Shown: positions 1 through 11,330, counted from the stretch's first letter. The stretch: 64,000 bases of DNA from Molossus alvarezi (GCA_037176705.1 CM073908.1:131243430-131307429), one strand, 5' to 3'. The notes: generated by a model from the letters alone, not told the origin. Program-made: numbers and translations.

Positions 1-335
1 AACCTAAGGTACCAGGCCATGAACTCAGCATACATGGCCCTAACTTACTAGACAATGGGCATGGGGAAGATGGAGCCAAGTCACTAGGCACAGTATTCAG
101 GGTAGATGGAGCCAAGGTATCAAGCAGAAGGCTCAGAGTAGAAGCTAAGGTACCTGCCAGAAGATTTAGGGTAGAGGGATCTAGGAGAGTAGGCAGAGGA
201 CTTGGGGTAAACAGAGTTGCGGGGCCAGGCAGAGGACTCCAGGTAGAAGTCGCTAGGGTACCTGGCAGAAGACTCAGGGTCCAGGGAGGTAATGTACCAG
301 GTAGAAGACTTGGGATAAATGGCAGGTTCTCAGAC
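1..335. repeat. Minisatellite, end of array (copy 1)
   Basis: About nine degenerate units of roughly 36 bp with the core GGTACCAGGCAGAGGACTC followed by a GGGTAGATGGA-like segment. It matches the last third of the array at 29736-30745. The array probably continues to the left of the window. Confidence 0.88.
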
Positions 336-1431
336 AAAAACATACAAATAAAACCCATGATTTTCTATTACTTTTGTTTAGGAACCAGGTGTTTTTGTTA
401 AGGTAGCTTCTGGTCCAAAAGAACTATTCCATATAGAAAACAGACAATTTTATAAGATCCCATTGTACATGTTCATATTATTACCAGATATTATATCCTG
501 TATTTTATTAGTTATATTTCTCAATTTTTTGTTATTCTGATTGCCCTGCATTCCAATGGCTATGCATTCCAATCTACCACGTTGAGAACATTTTTTTTTT
601 AATTGCCTGAGACATATTTTGGAGTTATGAGAAGAAAAGTGAATGAAGATACACAAGGTCTGCTTCAGGGTGGGAGTGGTGGAACAGGGTGTGTCTTCTA
701 GAGGAATTCCAAGGAGGGGTCTGTCACTTACCACCTTGTCATTGTCAAAACATGACAAGTTCTTCATCTGCTCACTGAGTTTGATAAACCCTATCTTGTA
801 AGACTTTGGGAATGTATTTGTTGTATGTGAAGCATCTGTCCATATGACAGCCAAATATTAAGTATTAAATGCATGGCACTTATTATTTTTACCTAGAGAG
901 TATCATCATAAATAGGCATTTGTTTTATGTCAGCATATATATGTCTGAGAAAATGCGATGCTCTTAAAAGAATTCCGAATCAGCCAAAATTCACTTTGCA
1001 AGGAAGAAATAAATAGCTCTTCTACATTAGAACATTTATTGTTTAGTATTGGGTTAGTGCAGTGTTGTCCCCTACCTTCATGCAACTCATAGTTTCTAGA
1101 ATTTCATCAAGGGCCAACATACTCAGTCCTTCCCAGCTGTCCTTCCTTCCAAACCAACTCTATTTACTTTCTCTTTCCACCAAATTCTAGCACTGTCTTA
1201 GAAGTTGCCTAACTACACTCAAGATACCCTAATTGAAATGCTCTTTTACTGCAGTGGTATCTGACTCTACCAGTTCAAAGCAAAAAGTGTCAACAAGGTG
1301 ACTTCTTTGCATCTCACTTCAAGGGAGTTTACCATTTGTCAGAAACTCCCTGGAGAGTGTGCAAATAAAACCCATGTATGTACTCTATTTTCATGCATTC
1401 AGATGAGAGCAGAGACATCATTGCTTCTGCC
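336..1431. other. Flank of A1 without a recognised gene
   Basis: AT-rich sequence almost identical to 30755-31850. On the minus strand, 450-854 is an open frame in this copy, but in copy 2 it is broken by one extra base in the poly-T run near 31011. A GTAAGT donor-like string lies on the minus strand near 730. From about 1070 to 1370 it is recognisably related to 25060-25320 downstream of gene C. Confidence 0.6.
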
Positions 1432-1810
1432 TGTCGGGAGCTGAAATTGTCCCCCCAAAATTCATGCTACTTTCATAATCCCCAGTACCTCCAAATATGA
1501 CTGTAGCTGGAAATAAGGTCTTTAAAGTGAAGCTTTCTTTAAAAAGAGGCCATTAGAATAGGCTATAATCTAATCTTAGTGGAGCCCTTACAAGAGTTGA
1601 GGACCCACCATGAGATACCAGGCTTGTACTCACACAAGGGAAAACCATGAGAAGAGGGTACCCATTTGTAATACAAGAAGAGGACTTGGAGCAAAGGAAT
1701 CCTGCTAGCACTTTGACATTGGAATTCCAGACTCCAGGCCTGTGATAAAATAAATTTCGGGTGTTTAGGCCACCCAGTCTGGGGTATAGTGTAAAGGTAG
1801 CCTGAGATAC
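1432..1810 (+). mobile_element. MLT1-type solo LTR (ERVL-MaLR), copy 1
   Basis: The start resembles the MLT1 motif CCCCCCAAAATTCATG. The end has the MLT1 signature of an AATAAATTTC polyadenylation segment, then GTTTAGGCCACCCAGTCT and GTAGCCTGAG. It is an old LTR without internal proviral sequence. It is shared with 31852-32230 and, at the matching position, with 25455-25819 downstream of gene C. Confidence 0.8.
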
Positions 1811-2960
1811 ATCATACAGAGCTGCAGACATAGATTTATTTTCTGGATTATCTGCCTTCCCATGTTATTTCATAAGAGCATGTTCAATGGCCTCCTATTT
1901 GCCCCATGAGGTGAGGATGGAATTTTGGCAGCGTGGTATTGTGGTGTCCAAAATCACAGTACTGGATGGACCCTGTGGAGATGAGCTACACAGATATTTA
2001 TCAAATCATGTATACTCACAAGATTGGGGTAGAGGACACCAGGTGCCCCACAGTGGCATTTGAGGGTTGCACTCAGAAACAGTGAGTGAACAAGCTCAGT
2101 GGGAGGTAGGGTATGTGTGTTATCAAGAGCATGAGGTGACCCCTAATTCCCAGGACAGCATGTAATCAAATTGTTTGCAAAGTACACAGGCTGGTAGAGA
2201 AGAGAAACCCACTACTCAGGAATTAGTCAAATCTGGACCCCGTCCCCTTCATAAAGATGGTGATTTGGTTGGGGACTCGGTCTGCAATTGAAGAGTATGG
2301 AGGGCAACCTGGAGTGAGGCACTTTGAGGTCCTGCTGATTTCATGGCAGGTCCAGGCAGCACATGATATTGGGACTTAAATTGAGACCTTGCCTCACAGG
2401 GCAGTTTTCCATGAAAATATTTTCTCTCTCAACTCAGACATCTCAGCTGAGGGTCTGGCCTCTGCTCACCAGCCTCACAGCCTCACCTACTCCAACATGT
2501 AGCTTAATTTAAAATGACATTTCAGGGATTGACGTGCAGTATCCCCAAACTTAAACGGCCTTGACGCAGATAATTTACACTTATTGCTTTCATCTGCAAC
2601 ACCTCCCGAATCACCAGCTCTTTCTTCTTTCCTATATGTCATAGAGGGAGTCTCAACATCCTCCTTACATGGTCGAAGCTCCTAGGGAGGAAAGTTCCAT
2701 GAGCAGAGCCTGGGCCTATATCTTATCATCCCTAGGACTACTAGCACAGAGCCTTAAAAGGCAGATGCTCAATTAGTTTTGGAGAATAGAAGAAAAAGGG
2801 AGTGAGAAGTTTAACTTGGTACGATTAACTATCTCCCCCATCCTTGAAGAAGCTAAACATATCAAGGTATCAAGCAATAAATTTTACGAAAGACTGAACA
2901 AGAAAGGAGACTCCAGGTTGATGATATTTTATTTTCTTTCTAATCTGTTATCCCCACAAT
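1811..2960. other. 3' flank of A1
   Basis: Non-coding sequence between the MLT1 LTR and the A1 polyadenylation region, about 90-95% identical to 32231-33382. A short part near 2690-2790 is recognisably similar to 7470-7560 downstream of B1 (shared CATCCCTAG and a CAATT-ending segment). This suggests that A and B are old tandem duplicates. Confidence 0.6.
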
Positions 2961-2966
2961 TTTATT
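2961..2966 (-). terminator. Polyadenylation signal candidate for A1
   Basis: TTTATT on the plus strand is AATAAA on the minus strand, 74 nt downstream of the A1 stop codon. A second AATAAA lies near 2930. The equivalent AATAAA is also found downstream of gene C. Confidence 0.55.
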
Positions 2967-3039
2967 GTGGCATTCTTTCAGATGTTCACCAAACATCCTA
3001 TAGTGAGGTCACCTATCTTTTCGTGACCCAAAATCATCC

Positions 3040-4080
3040 TCAGAGTCTACTAGGAGTGGACACTCTGGTGGAGGAGGCCATGGAATACTTCCTGCCTCTG
3101 GTACCTGTGCCAGCCCTGACAGGCGCTCTTGCTGGTGCTCTTTCTTCTTCCTCCCTCAAAGCTTCTTCATATTGTGATGTGAAGGCACTTGGAACCGTAT
3201 CGTTGACCTTGGCCCAAAATGTCAGGATTTCCATCTTGTTTGTTTCGGCATAAGCTTTGGGACCCCACAGGAACTCATAGCATAGAGGGTCACCACCGGG
3301 CACCTGGCGGTACTCCAGGTACTTTAGCTTCACTAGGTCTTTGGTAATTAGCTTCCTAGGCTCCCCGTAGATATAGTGCTTCTTCCCAGGGAACAGTCGC
3401 ATGGCGTTGAGGAATTCCCAGAGCTCTTCTTCACTGGCACGGTTGCCATTCAGGAAGATCACGCCCAGGATATTCATCAGGAGACCGGTCTTGGGTAACC
3501 CCCTGCCAGGACGCACCCTCCCGTTATTGGGCAGTTTCAGTTTGCTGACAAGGTCGTAGGAGTGTCGGGTTGAGTCCACTTCCTTCAAGTCAGCTCCAAA
3601 GAGAACTTCAATGCTCTCAGAGGCTTTCTTAAGGATATCAGCAAAATAACGGTGGTACCTTTCATTGACAATGTTTAGCATGTCTTCCCAGAGAATGGGC
3701 TGTTTCACTCTATACTTGTACAAAAGAAACTTCTCCAAGACAGTCACCTGGACAGTTAGAGGATCACAGCAGGAGTTCTCGGGAGATAAGCCCTCATGGG
3801 ACCATGAATAGTCCTCATCTTGGCCATCCTCAGAGCTGGTGGGAAAAGCTACCGAAGAGGGAATGTAGATAGGTGGCACTCTCCAAGACTCCTGGGCAGT
3901 ACTAGTTGCCTCAGTAGCTGATGAGCTCTCTGGATTATCCTGCAAAACAGGAGATGAGGAGGAGGGGGGCTCTTCTCCCACTGTGGCAGCTGCCTCGAAT
4001 ATCCTGCGACTCTGGACTTCATCTTGGGCCCTTTGTGGTTTCTGATTGTTGTGGCGCTTACTTCTGTGCCTCCGAGGCAT
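3040..4080 (-). CDS. MAGE-B family protein, gene A1
   Basis: This frame encodes a 346-residue MAGE protein. MAGE proteins bind RING-type E3 ubiquitin ligases and change their substrate choice; type I members such as MAGE-B are normally limited to germ cells and tumours. The first residues are MPRRHRSK, followed by a low-complexity Ser/Glu-rich stretch to about residue 105. The MAGE homology domain runs from about 110 to 310, with the family strings PKTGLL (196-201), YGEPRKLITKDLV (238-250) and YEFLWGP (268-274). The tail is basic. The ATG at 4080 was chosen because it fits the family N-terminus and lies 66 nt inside an exon that starts at a strong splice acceptor; the frame upstream opens only with GTG. 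It is closer to C than to B by eye. The exact MAGEB number cannot be assigned here. It differs from A2 at five residues, all outside the domain. Confidence 0.96.
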   Translation of the reverse strand: MPRRHRSKRHNNQKPQRAQDEVQSRRIFEAAATVGEEPPSSSSPVLQDNPESSSATEATSTAQESWRVPPIYIPSSVAFPTSSEDGQDEDYSWSHEGLSPENSCCDPLTVQVTVLEKFLLYKYRVKQPILWEDMLNIVNERYHRYFADILKKASESIEVLFGADLKEVDSTRHSYDLVSKLKLPNNGRVRPGRGLPKTGLLMNILGVIFLNGNRASEEELWEFLNAMRLFPGKKHYIYGEPRKLITKDLVKLKYLEYRQVPGGDPLCYEFLWGPKAYAETNKMEILTFWAKVNDTVPSAFTSQYEEALREEEERAPARAPVRAGTGTRGRKYSMASSTRVSTPSRL

Positions 4081-4160
4081 GATGAGTAGGGTCACACAGA
4101 GAGAGTGGGGTGGGGGCGGCAATTGGGGAACAGGTAATGAAAGCACCTGGAGGAGGAAGG
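4081..4160 (-). promoter_or_regulatory. 3' splice site and 5' UTR part of the A1 coding exon
   Basis: Read on the minus strand, a long pyrimidine tract ends in CCTCCTCCAG, and the exon starts with GTGCTTTC at 4146. This leaves 66 nt of UTR before the ATG. The -3 base of the ATG is A. Confidence 0.85.
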
Positions 4161-6045
4161 TTGAGAGTGTGTGTGCACCTTCGACCTAGAAATACTACCT
4201 GGAGTGGAAGGAAGGCTACATTTGCAGCTCTATTCAAGGACACTGCTCTAAAACTCCACAGGGGTCCTGTACTAATCAGCCTGTGCCTTGACAAAACTTG
4301 AACCTGTATGCTGCCAGTCCTGCCTCAGGCATACTGAGGGGACAGCAGGGACTGGCAGTCTTTGAGTCTGAGGAGTGTCTTGTTTCACATTCAAGTGCAT
4401 CATTCACTTGGTGGCACTTGGAGGGAACAAAAAGAATGAAATGAAGGGGTTACTCCACTCATGACCCGCGTCCACGTATTCACAGTACTGAATATTCTGT
4501 GGTGGGTTTTCTGTCATGGTCTCTCTGGGGTCCTGAGTCTTCATCAATGGTCCTCCTGTGGCTTCTCATGAAGCCTTGTGTCCCCACCCCTTTAATTGAA
4601 TCCTGGCTACACCTTCAAACTAAGGATTTCATCCGCCAGAGACGAAATGAAAGTAAGCATTGGGGATGGCTCAGCTTGATAAACCTGTCCTGGGTGTTAA
4701 GGGGCTGAAACGAGGGGTGGGCCCAGATACGTTTTCATCCCTTCTATGTAGGGGTGGATGGACCCTCAGTCCTTGCTTTGACCTACCACAATCATGTTCT
4801 GTAGTTTCTCTCTGACCCATAGGCCTGCCTCTCATGCTAAGGCCAGGACAACAGTGAGCCCTCTAGATGAGAGTGAGGATCTTAGGCTCTGGCAATTCCT
4901 GTGTTGTGATTCTTTCTAGGCTGGGTAAGGAAGGACTATTATGGTGTACTCACTGTTGAGAGGTGTGTGGTTCCCTCAGTCCTCGTAGTATTCACCTTGG
5001 CCTCTGGAAAGCCTAGAAATCCTCCCACGAGGGACTTCAAGTTATACCCCTTAGACCAAGTCCCTCAACCCATTATGACACCACAGGAGGCATGTCGTCA
5101 TGCCGACAATGCCCAGGTATCCCAGGGCAGCAACAAGGGTGGAGTCCTGTGGGGCTTTCCCAAATCTGAGAGTGATGTTTTTTTTAAATCCTCACTCAGG
5201 ATTTATACTTACATTCCAGGAAGGGCCTAGACCTCCTTCCTTTCCTTAGCTGAGTATCCTCTCCTCAAATCAAGGCCCTCCCATCTCTGACCCCCTTCTC
5301 ACTGAATCGGTCTGACTGCCCTGGCGAAGGTATCCCAGGGTTGATGGCTTGGGCAGTGTCTGTGCCACCGCATGGTCACAGTGTCTATGTCCGTCTTTTC
5401 CTGGCTGGGCCTCGAGTGTCTCCCTGTACCCTGCTAGGTCTCAAAGCTGTAGACCACAGCCCTCCTCTCTGAGGTTCCAGAGGGGACAAGTAAGGGAATG
5501 CACATGAGGCTCTCCTGCCAGTGCCCTTGCAGGGATGACATCAGGATTCAGGCTCCTTGGGGCCTCTGTTCAGGGTAGAGGTGTGCGCTCAGTCCTCACA
5601 CAGGATCCTACCCCGGCTCCTGACAGAACCCTGGAACTGCTTTTTCTTTCGAATTAGGGTCACCCATGAGGACCAAATATTATATCCCTGAGAACCCTGA
5701 AAATTAGGGCATGCTGAATCTCACAGCCCTTCCTGGGTCTTCTACCTCTGAAAAGAGACAAAAGCCAGTCTCTCTCTGCCTCCATTTGGGACATAGTGTT
5801 TGGCTTCCAGTTGTCAATCATGAGAATCCTCCTCTTGACACCGCTCTCCTCTGTGAAACACTTCCTGGCAAAGTCCATATCCCTGAAAGCTCTTGGTTCG
5901 TCTGCCTACTGAAAACCTGGCAGAGAATGGGTCGATGCCAGGAGTGATGTGGGGTGGGGAAGCTACAGTGAAGGTAGAGAGCCAGGACAGGTGATGTGCT
6001 ATCAGAGAACACACACTGACCTCTTCCTTCTCTTCACGAGCCAGA
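4161..6045 (-). other. 5' UTR intron and upstream region of A1
   Basis: Non-coding sequence upstream of A1, nearly identical to 34584-36475. Near 4150-4300 it aligns loosely with the introns upstream of B1 and C. Near 5920-5970 a segment containing CAGAGAATGGGTC and GGGGAAGCT matches 29690-29740 upstream of C, so the A and C loci are homologous across the whole gene plus its upstream region. Untranslated first exons must lie here or further upstream, but I cannot place them. Confidence 0.6.
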
Positions 6046-8014
6046 CAGCATCTTACCTAACTGTGCTTATCTTAGATTTACTTTCTAAAGGGGAGAGTAA
6101 GAGGCAAATGAATTTGGGAGCCCCTGATTATTTGAGGTTTTCTGACATTTCCTTTGTAGGTTTAGATATTATCAGTGAATATTAACTTTTTCTTTCTTTA
6201 TTCATACCTCACAAATATTTTGATAATTTTCCTGCTTGTTTGTGGCGCTATGCTTTCCAAATCGATATCTTGAGTATGAACTCCTGCTTTTTGAAACCCG
6301 CATTACATTTTGAACCTGGGATCAGGAAAATGAATTAAGTGACATGAGGTGTACAGCAGACTTGGAGGATTGGCATAGGATGAACTGTGGAGGAATTCAG
6401 AGCCAGGGTCCAGCCAAGCTCTGTATTTCTTTGGCCTTGAATGTGAGACTATTTCAAGCTCTTTATCTGAAAAATGAGTCTGGTAGTATTTAATGCAGGA
6501 CTACGGGCATTCACTTGTGATAAGAGATATAAGCCATCTGGCCCAGTATTAGGCAAATTTGGTGCTTTTAAGGCATGGAGTTATTACTAGGATGATTTGG
6601 ACCCCAGAAAATAACCACCTTCCCTCAAAGAATTTAAATTCCAGACTCTAGTGTAGAAATATGCAACTGTGTACAACATAGAAATCCACACCAGCCAAAA
6701 GGGTGCAGAGCAAGTAGAAGTACAGAACATTTCCCCAATACAGCATGTGTTATTTAATATGGGTGTGGGCTGTCTTCTCTAGTGGGATGCAACTCAGAGT
6801 TTTCATCCAAACCACAATTAATTTCATTCATTTCATCACCTCCTTAAATGGAGCCCTCCCTTGCAGTTTGTCAGATTACACTCAGATTCTCTAGTTAAGA
6901 AGCGGTTTTCATGGAGCCAGATGAGCCTCTCCCAGTCCATGAATTGAGAGACTCTCTAGTGGCTTCTAGGCATCCCATTCAAGGGAATATCACCGTTATT
7001 TCTCATAAACACTCCGGACATCCTCTGTCAAAAAGACCTAGTTCCTGCACTATGTTCACCTGCCCTTGGCAAATGCACAAAGGCCTTCCCGCCAGGACAA
7101 AGATGGAGAGTTCTCTCTGTTTTCCCCACATCCCAAAGCAACTCATGTGATGCATTTGCCATTCCTGGGTCAGTCTCCAAACTCTGATACTCATCTTCTG
7201 AGGGTCTGGTCTCTATGTACCACTCCCTCAGCTTCTTCAAGCCCATTATGCAGCCCAACTGAAAATTGCTTATCCTCCATACCCCCAGGGACTAGCAGTT
7301 TCCCAAGACCACCCATGCCTTGATCCCATGATGAACAATATATCGCTCTCATCCACAACCCCCTGTTCCACACCTCTTCTGTTTACTTGTCCTTTGCTTA
7401 TCATTACGGAGGATGCCAACATCTTCTTTCTATGACCAGTGCCGCTGACAGATTCTCAATTCTATGGGCACTGGCTATCAGTCTTCCTTTCCCTACCATC
7501 CCTAGTACTATGAGAGTGTTCCAAAGAGCAGATGGTCAATTGATGCCGAAGGGTAAAAAGACAGGGGCACGAATTCCAATTTATTGTAATTTAATTTCTC
7601 ATACAGTTTGAAGGAGCTGAGCAGATCCAGGTATGTTATTTCATTTTATAAGAAAAGAACCAAGAGAATAAAGCAAACAAAGAATTAACCAGCCTTTACT
7701 GTTGTTTCCCCATATTGTGATCCCAACTCATTTCATGTACGATTTTCATACTTCCAGGAAAAGCTATCGCTGTGCCATGTTACCTTGCACTGTAGCAAAA
7801 AGTACACGTTGAAGGCTTTTCAATTGGTTACAAAAAAGAGAAAAACTCTTAATCTAAAACGTCAACACTAATACATGTGACATCCGTGACGTTAACAACT
7901 CAGATTCTTAAGCAAATAAACCCTCGCTTAGAAGGAAGAACATTGGAAGATACATGTAATCCTAAATAATACTCATCTGCAGAAGAAAAAGAAACACAAC
8001 AGTGTGAATGTTTT
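6046..8014. other. Spacer between A1 and the 3' side of B1
   Basis: No gene recognised. About 98% identical to 36476-38440. The part at 7190-7560 is weakly similar to the 3' flank of A1 (2440-2790). The short open frames here lack codon character and protein similarity. Confidence 0.55.
7580..7585 (-). terminator. Possible polyadenylation signal for B1
   Basis: AATAAA on the minus strand, 517 nt downstream of the B1 stop. I saw no closer canonical hexamer. The same site exists at 38006-38011. Confidence 0.35.
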
Positions 8015-8101
8015 GTTCCCTCCAGAGCCCACTACTCTTTACTATTTGGAAGGTTGGCTGCTCTCTTCAAACTCAAGGAAAAAAGCCTACCCCAGACTGC
8101 A

Positions 8102-9127
8102 CTAGACATGGGAGGTGCTGCCGGACATGGCCCTGGACAGAAAACTGGCCTTGTTAAAAGGGCCAACAATGACTGCGGCTCTCAACCATGCTTTATCTTC
8201 GTCATCTCTCAAAGCCTCCTCATACAGGTTTGGGAAGGCATTGGGGACCGTATTATTGATCTTGGCCATAACCTCCAGCACTTTCATCTTGCTGGTCTCA
8301 GTGTGGGCTCTTGGGCCCCACAGGAACACGTAGCATGGGGGATCACTGTTGGGCACCTGGCGGTGAGCCAGGTACTTTTGCTGAACCAGATCCTTGGTGA
8401 CGAATTCCCTGGGCTCCCCGAGGATGGGATGACTTCTCTCAGGACGGACCCCCAACACTTTGAGGTACTCCCAGATCTCCTCCTCAGTGGCGCGGTTGCC
8501 TTTCATGAAGATCACGCCCAGGAGCACCATGAGGAACCCGGTCTTGGGCAAGACCTCATCGCTGCTCAGGTCTCCCTCAATCGGGAGGCCCAGCTTGTTG
8601 ACAAAGGAATAGGTGCGACGATTGGGTTTGTCTTCCTTGAGCTGAAGGCCAAAGACCAGCTCCATGCGCTCAGAGGCTCCCTTGAGAATCTCAGGGAAGT
8701 GCTCTTGGTACTTTCGCTTGACAAACTTCAGCAGTGCGGCCTGTGTGATGGGCTCCTTCCTATTCAGCTTCTCCAGCAGGTACTGCATCATTTTGGTCAC
8801 CTGCCTGGCTAGAAGATCTTTGCGAACCCGTGGAGTGGGGCGTGCTGCCTGGGAGGCACTTGGTGTTTCCTCACCTTGGCTCTTGGCACTGGCATCAGAT
8901 CTTGGGCATGTGACACCTGCATCGGGAGAGCTAGTGGCTGGGGCTCCCTGAGGCTCCTGGGATGGGTCAGGAGCCGGGGCACTTGGGGGGAAACCCCCAG
9001 AAAGAAGAGAGGGGGCCTCTTCAACCTCTGCTGCAGTGGCCTGAGCATCCTTGAGACCCTGAGTCTCACTCTGGGCCTGCCGGCTTTTCTCAAGGGCACG
9101 GAGCTTACTCTTCTGCCTCCGAGGCAT
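8102..9127 (-). CDS. MAGE-B family protein, gene B1
   Basis: The frame encodes 341 residues starting MPRRQKSKLRA, an N-terminus typical of the MAGEB1/2/4 group. A Pro/Ser/Ala-rich region covers about residues 35-100. The MAGE homology domain follows at about 108-308, with PKTGFLMVLLGVIFMKGN (194-211), GEPREFVTKDLV (237-248) and YVFLWGPRA (266-274). The likely role is an adaptor of RING E3 ubiquitin ligases in germ cells. The start is supported by a splice acceptor 60 nt upstream and a favourable A at -3. The tail after residue 312 is short and lacks the Arg-rich end seen in many MAGE-B proteins. The gene is intact, lies downstream of a GC-rich candidate promoter and differs from B2 only at residue 325 (Asn here). 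Orthology to one human MAGEB gene is not assignable without a tree. Confidence 0.96.
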   Translation of the reverse strand: MPRRQKSKLRALEKSRQAQSETQGLKDAQATAAEVEEAPSLLSGGFPPSAPAPDPSQEPQGAPATSSPDAGVTCPRSDASAKSQGEETPSASQAARPTPRVRKDLLARQVTKMMQYLLEKLNRKEPITQAALLKFVKRKYQEHFPEILKGASERMELVFGLQLKEDKPNRRTYSFVNKLGLPIEGDLSSDEVLPKTGFLMVLLGVIFMKGNRATEEEIWEYLKVLGVRPERSHPILGEPREFVTKDLVQQKYLAHRQVPNSDPPCYVFLWGPRAHTETSKMKVLEVMAKINNTVPNAFPNLYEEALRDDEDKAWLRAAVIVGPFNKASFLSRAMSGSTSHV

Positions 9128-9205
9128 GATGACACTGGTCAGGGACAGCAGGCACTAGTGTGGCAGGACAGTAGGTGATGCCAGCACCTGGAAGAGGGAG
9201 AATGA
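9128..9205 (-). promoter_or_regulatory. 3' splice site and 5' UTR part of the B1 coding exon
   Basis: The minus strand reads a pyrimidine tract ending CCCTCTTCCAG, then GTGCTGGC. The exon starts at 9187, 60 nt before the ATG. The same arrangement is seen at 39554-39631. Confidence 0.87.
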
Positions 9206-11330
9206 GATGGCCTGTGCCCCTTTAGCTGGGACATTGCACCCTGGCTTATCCAAGGCCATCTCTGCAGGGTCTGAGGGCAGTGCTCTGGGAACCCACAGGC
9301 TCCTGTTCTGACCGGACTCTTCCCCAGACACCCTGCAGAGGAAGTTAGAGTGTGCCGTAGGCCAGAGCCTTAGCGACCTCCCGGGGTGTTACCTGGGTGA
9401 CTACAGGGGCTGGCGGGGGTATCCTGGGTCCTCGTCTGTGGAGTGCTCTCAGTTCCCATGCAGGATCGTCAAGTTAATTATTGGGAAGACCTGGGCCCCG
9501 ACTTCCTGCTCTTGCTCTGAAGGGGGCACTTCAAACCTCCGCGCCACAAGTATGAATGGAGAAGCTGCCTCTGGCCGGGGGCACCCAGAACTGATGTCTC
9601 TGTGGAGCCCTCTCTGTCCTGGATCTTTAGGGCCCTCAGTTTCCCTTCGGACTACTCACGGGGTCTCTGCGCAGGGCCTCTGTCGGTTTCCCTTCATCGC
9701 CCCTTCGGGGTGGGTCATCCCTCAGTCCCCACTCAGTTTCCCTGCTTGGCACTGCTAGAGGCAGGGTCTCCTCTGGGACTAAGGTCAGCACCCACCCCGG
9801 CGCCAGAGGAGGACTTAGGACTGGCGTTGTCTAGCTGCACTTGCCTGTGTTCTCCCAAATGAATGTGGCGCCAGTCGAAGAGAGGCCCCCTTGGGAACAC
9901 CGATACAAGGTTTCACTTTCACCCTGTTGGACCCCCTAGGGGTGTCTGGAACATCACTCCCTGTGCTGAGTTGTGATCTGGCTTCTCAGGGAAGCCTTCC
10001 CCTCCCTGATGCCTGAGCAGGAATGAAGGGGCGCTTCCGCCTGCCCAATGCCCGGGCTCCTTGAATGGCGGCAGGTAGGGACTCTGAGGTGTCCTCCGCG
10101 CTACTGGGCCAGTGGTCCCCGCAGTGATCCTGCTCCTCACCCTGTGTCTTCCCAGGAGCTGGGCATCCTCCCTCTGCTGGCCTGCTGCCAGCCCCTCAGA
10201 CCAAGGCCCCCACCCCCGCTGCTGTCCGGAGGACAAGGAGAGAGAGCCCCTGGGTTTTGGACCTGCCCCGAACCTCCCAGGCCGATGTCAGGACCAGGAC
10301 TATGTGTGGCCACGTTCTGGGGTGCGGGCTGCCCTCACTCCTCACAAGGGTCCCCTCTTTCCGTCTAGAGGGCCTGGGGTTTCTCAGAGTCCAGCACCCT
10401 CGGGCTCGGGCCTTTCTTCCCTGAGACCGCGGGCGGAAGCCAGAGGACTTTGGGCCTAAAAGCCCTGCGGGGGCCTCCAGCCGGAGCGCCGGGGCGGGGT
10501 GGGGCAGGGCCTGTGTGGCTGCCTCTCCTCAGGGGGACGCGGGATTGGGGTTGTCGGGGAAGCGCCCCGCAGTCCAACGCAGGACAACTCGCACCTTGAC
10601 ACCGACAAGACGTGGGACTCCTCCCTCTGCTCAGCCTGGGCAGCAGCTGTCAGACAAGGCCTCGCCGCCCACAGCAGGCTTGGGCGGAAGTTAGGCCCGG
10701 CCACTTCCGGTCATGCGGGTTGGGCCACCCTGAAGGGGCCGCGTCCCAGGGGACTCACGCAGGGGCCTCTCACCGGCCCTTGGCAGGTGCTGGGACTGCT
10801 CCCCCTGCTGTGCCGACTCATCTGCCCCCAGACCAAGGCTCTCATTTCCCTCAGAACCCCAGTGGGAGTTGTCTGGGGCCTGAGCTTTGCAGCCACGCCT
10901 GGCGCCTCCCAAGACTGACATTAATGGGCGCTCCCCTCAAGCCTCTGTCAGTGTCTTCCCTTGACTCCTTGCACTTGCGGGGCGACCTCCCCTCTGCCGA
11001 CCCAGGCCGACCCCTCACACCAAGGACCTCAACTCCCTCAGGCTCCTGGGGTGTGCGCAGGAACATCTCATCGGGCCACTCCTGCCGGGAGCCTCCCAGA
11101 CATGGCCACGTGGGGTGAGAATCCAGTGGCGCCAGTGTCCTGGGCTAGGCGACTTGCACTGAGCTCTAGCAGGCCTGGAATGCCTCCCTTTCCGAACTCA
11201 AAGCCTTCCTTTCCCACCGAGTTCCTCAAGAAGCCCGTGGGAAAGTGGGGCTCTCCTCAGCGGGACAGCTCAACCCGGGGCCTCCCTCGGCTCACATCAG
11301 TGCCACTGCTCCAGTCGTCTCAAATGAATG
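9206..11330 (-). promoter_or_regulatory. GC-rich island upstream of B1 with candidate promoter
   Basis: About 2 kb rich in G+C and CpG compared with the AT-rich surroundings, placed upstream of B1 on its transcribed strand. It contains GCGGAAGT (10684-10691) and ACTTCCGG (10703-10710), two ETS-type sites in inverted orientation 11 bp apart. Inverted ETS sites within methylatable CpG promoters are known to drive MAGE-A1. By analogy this is the likely promoter and first-exon region. Several open frames here (for example 10612-11118) are by-products of high GC. Confidence 0.6.
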
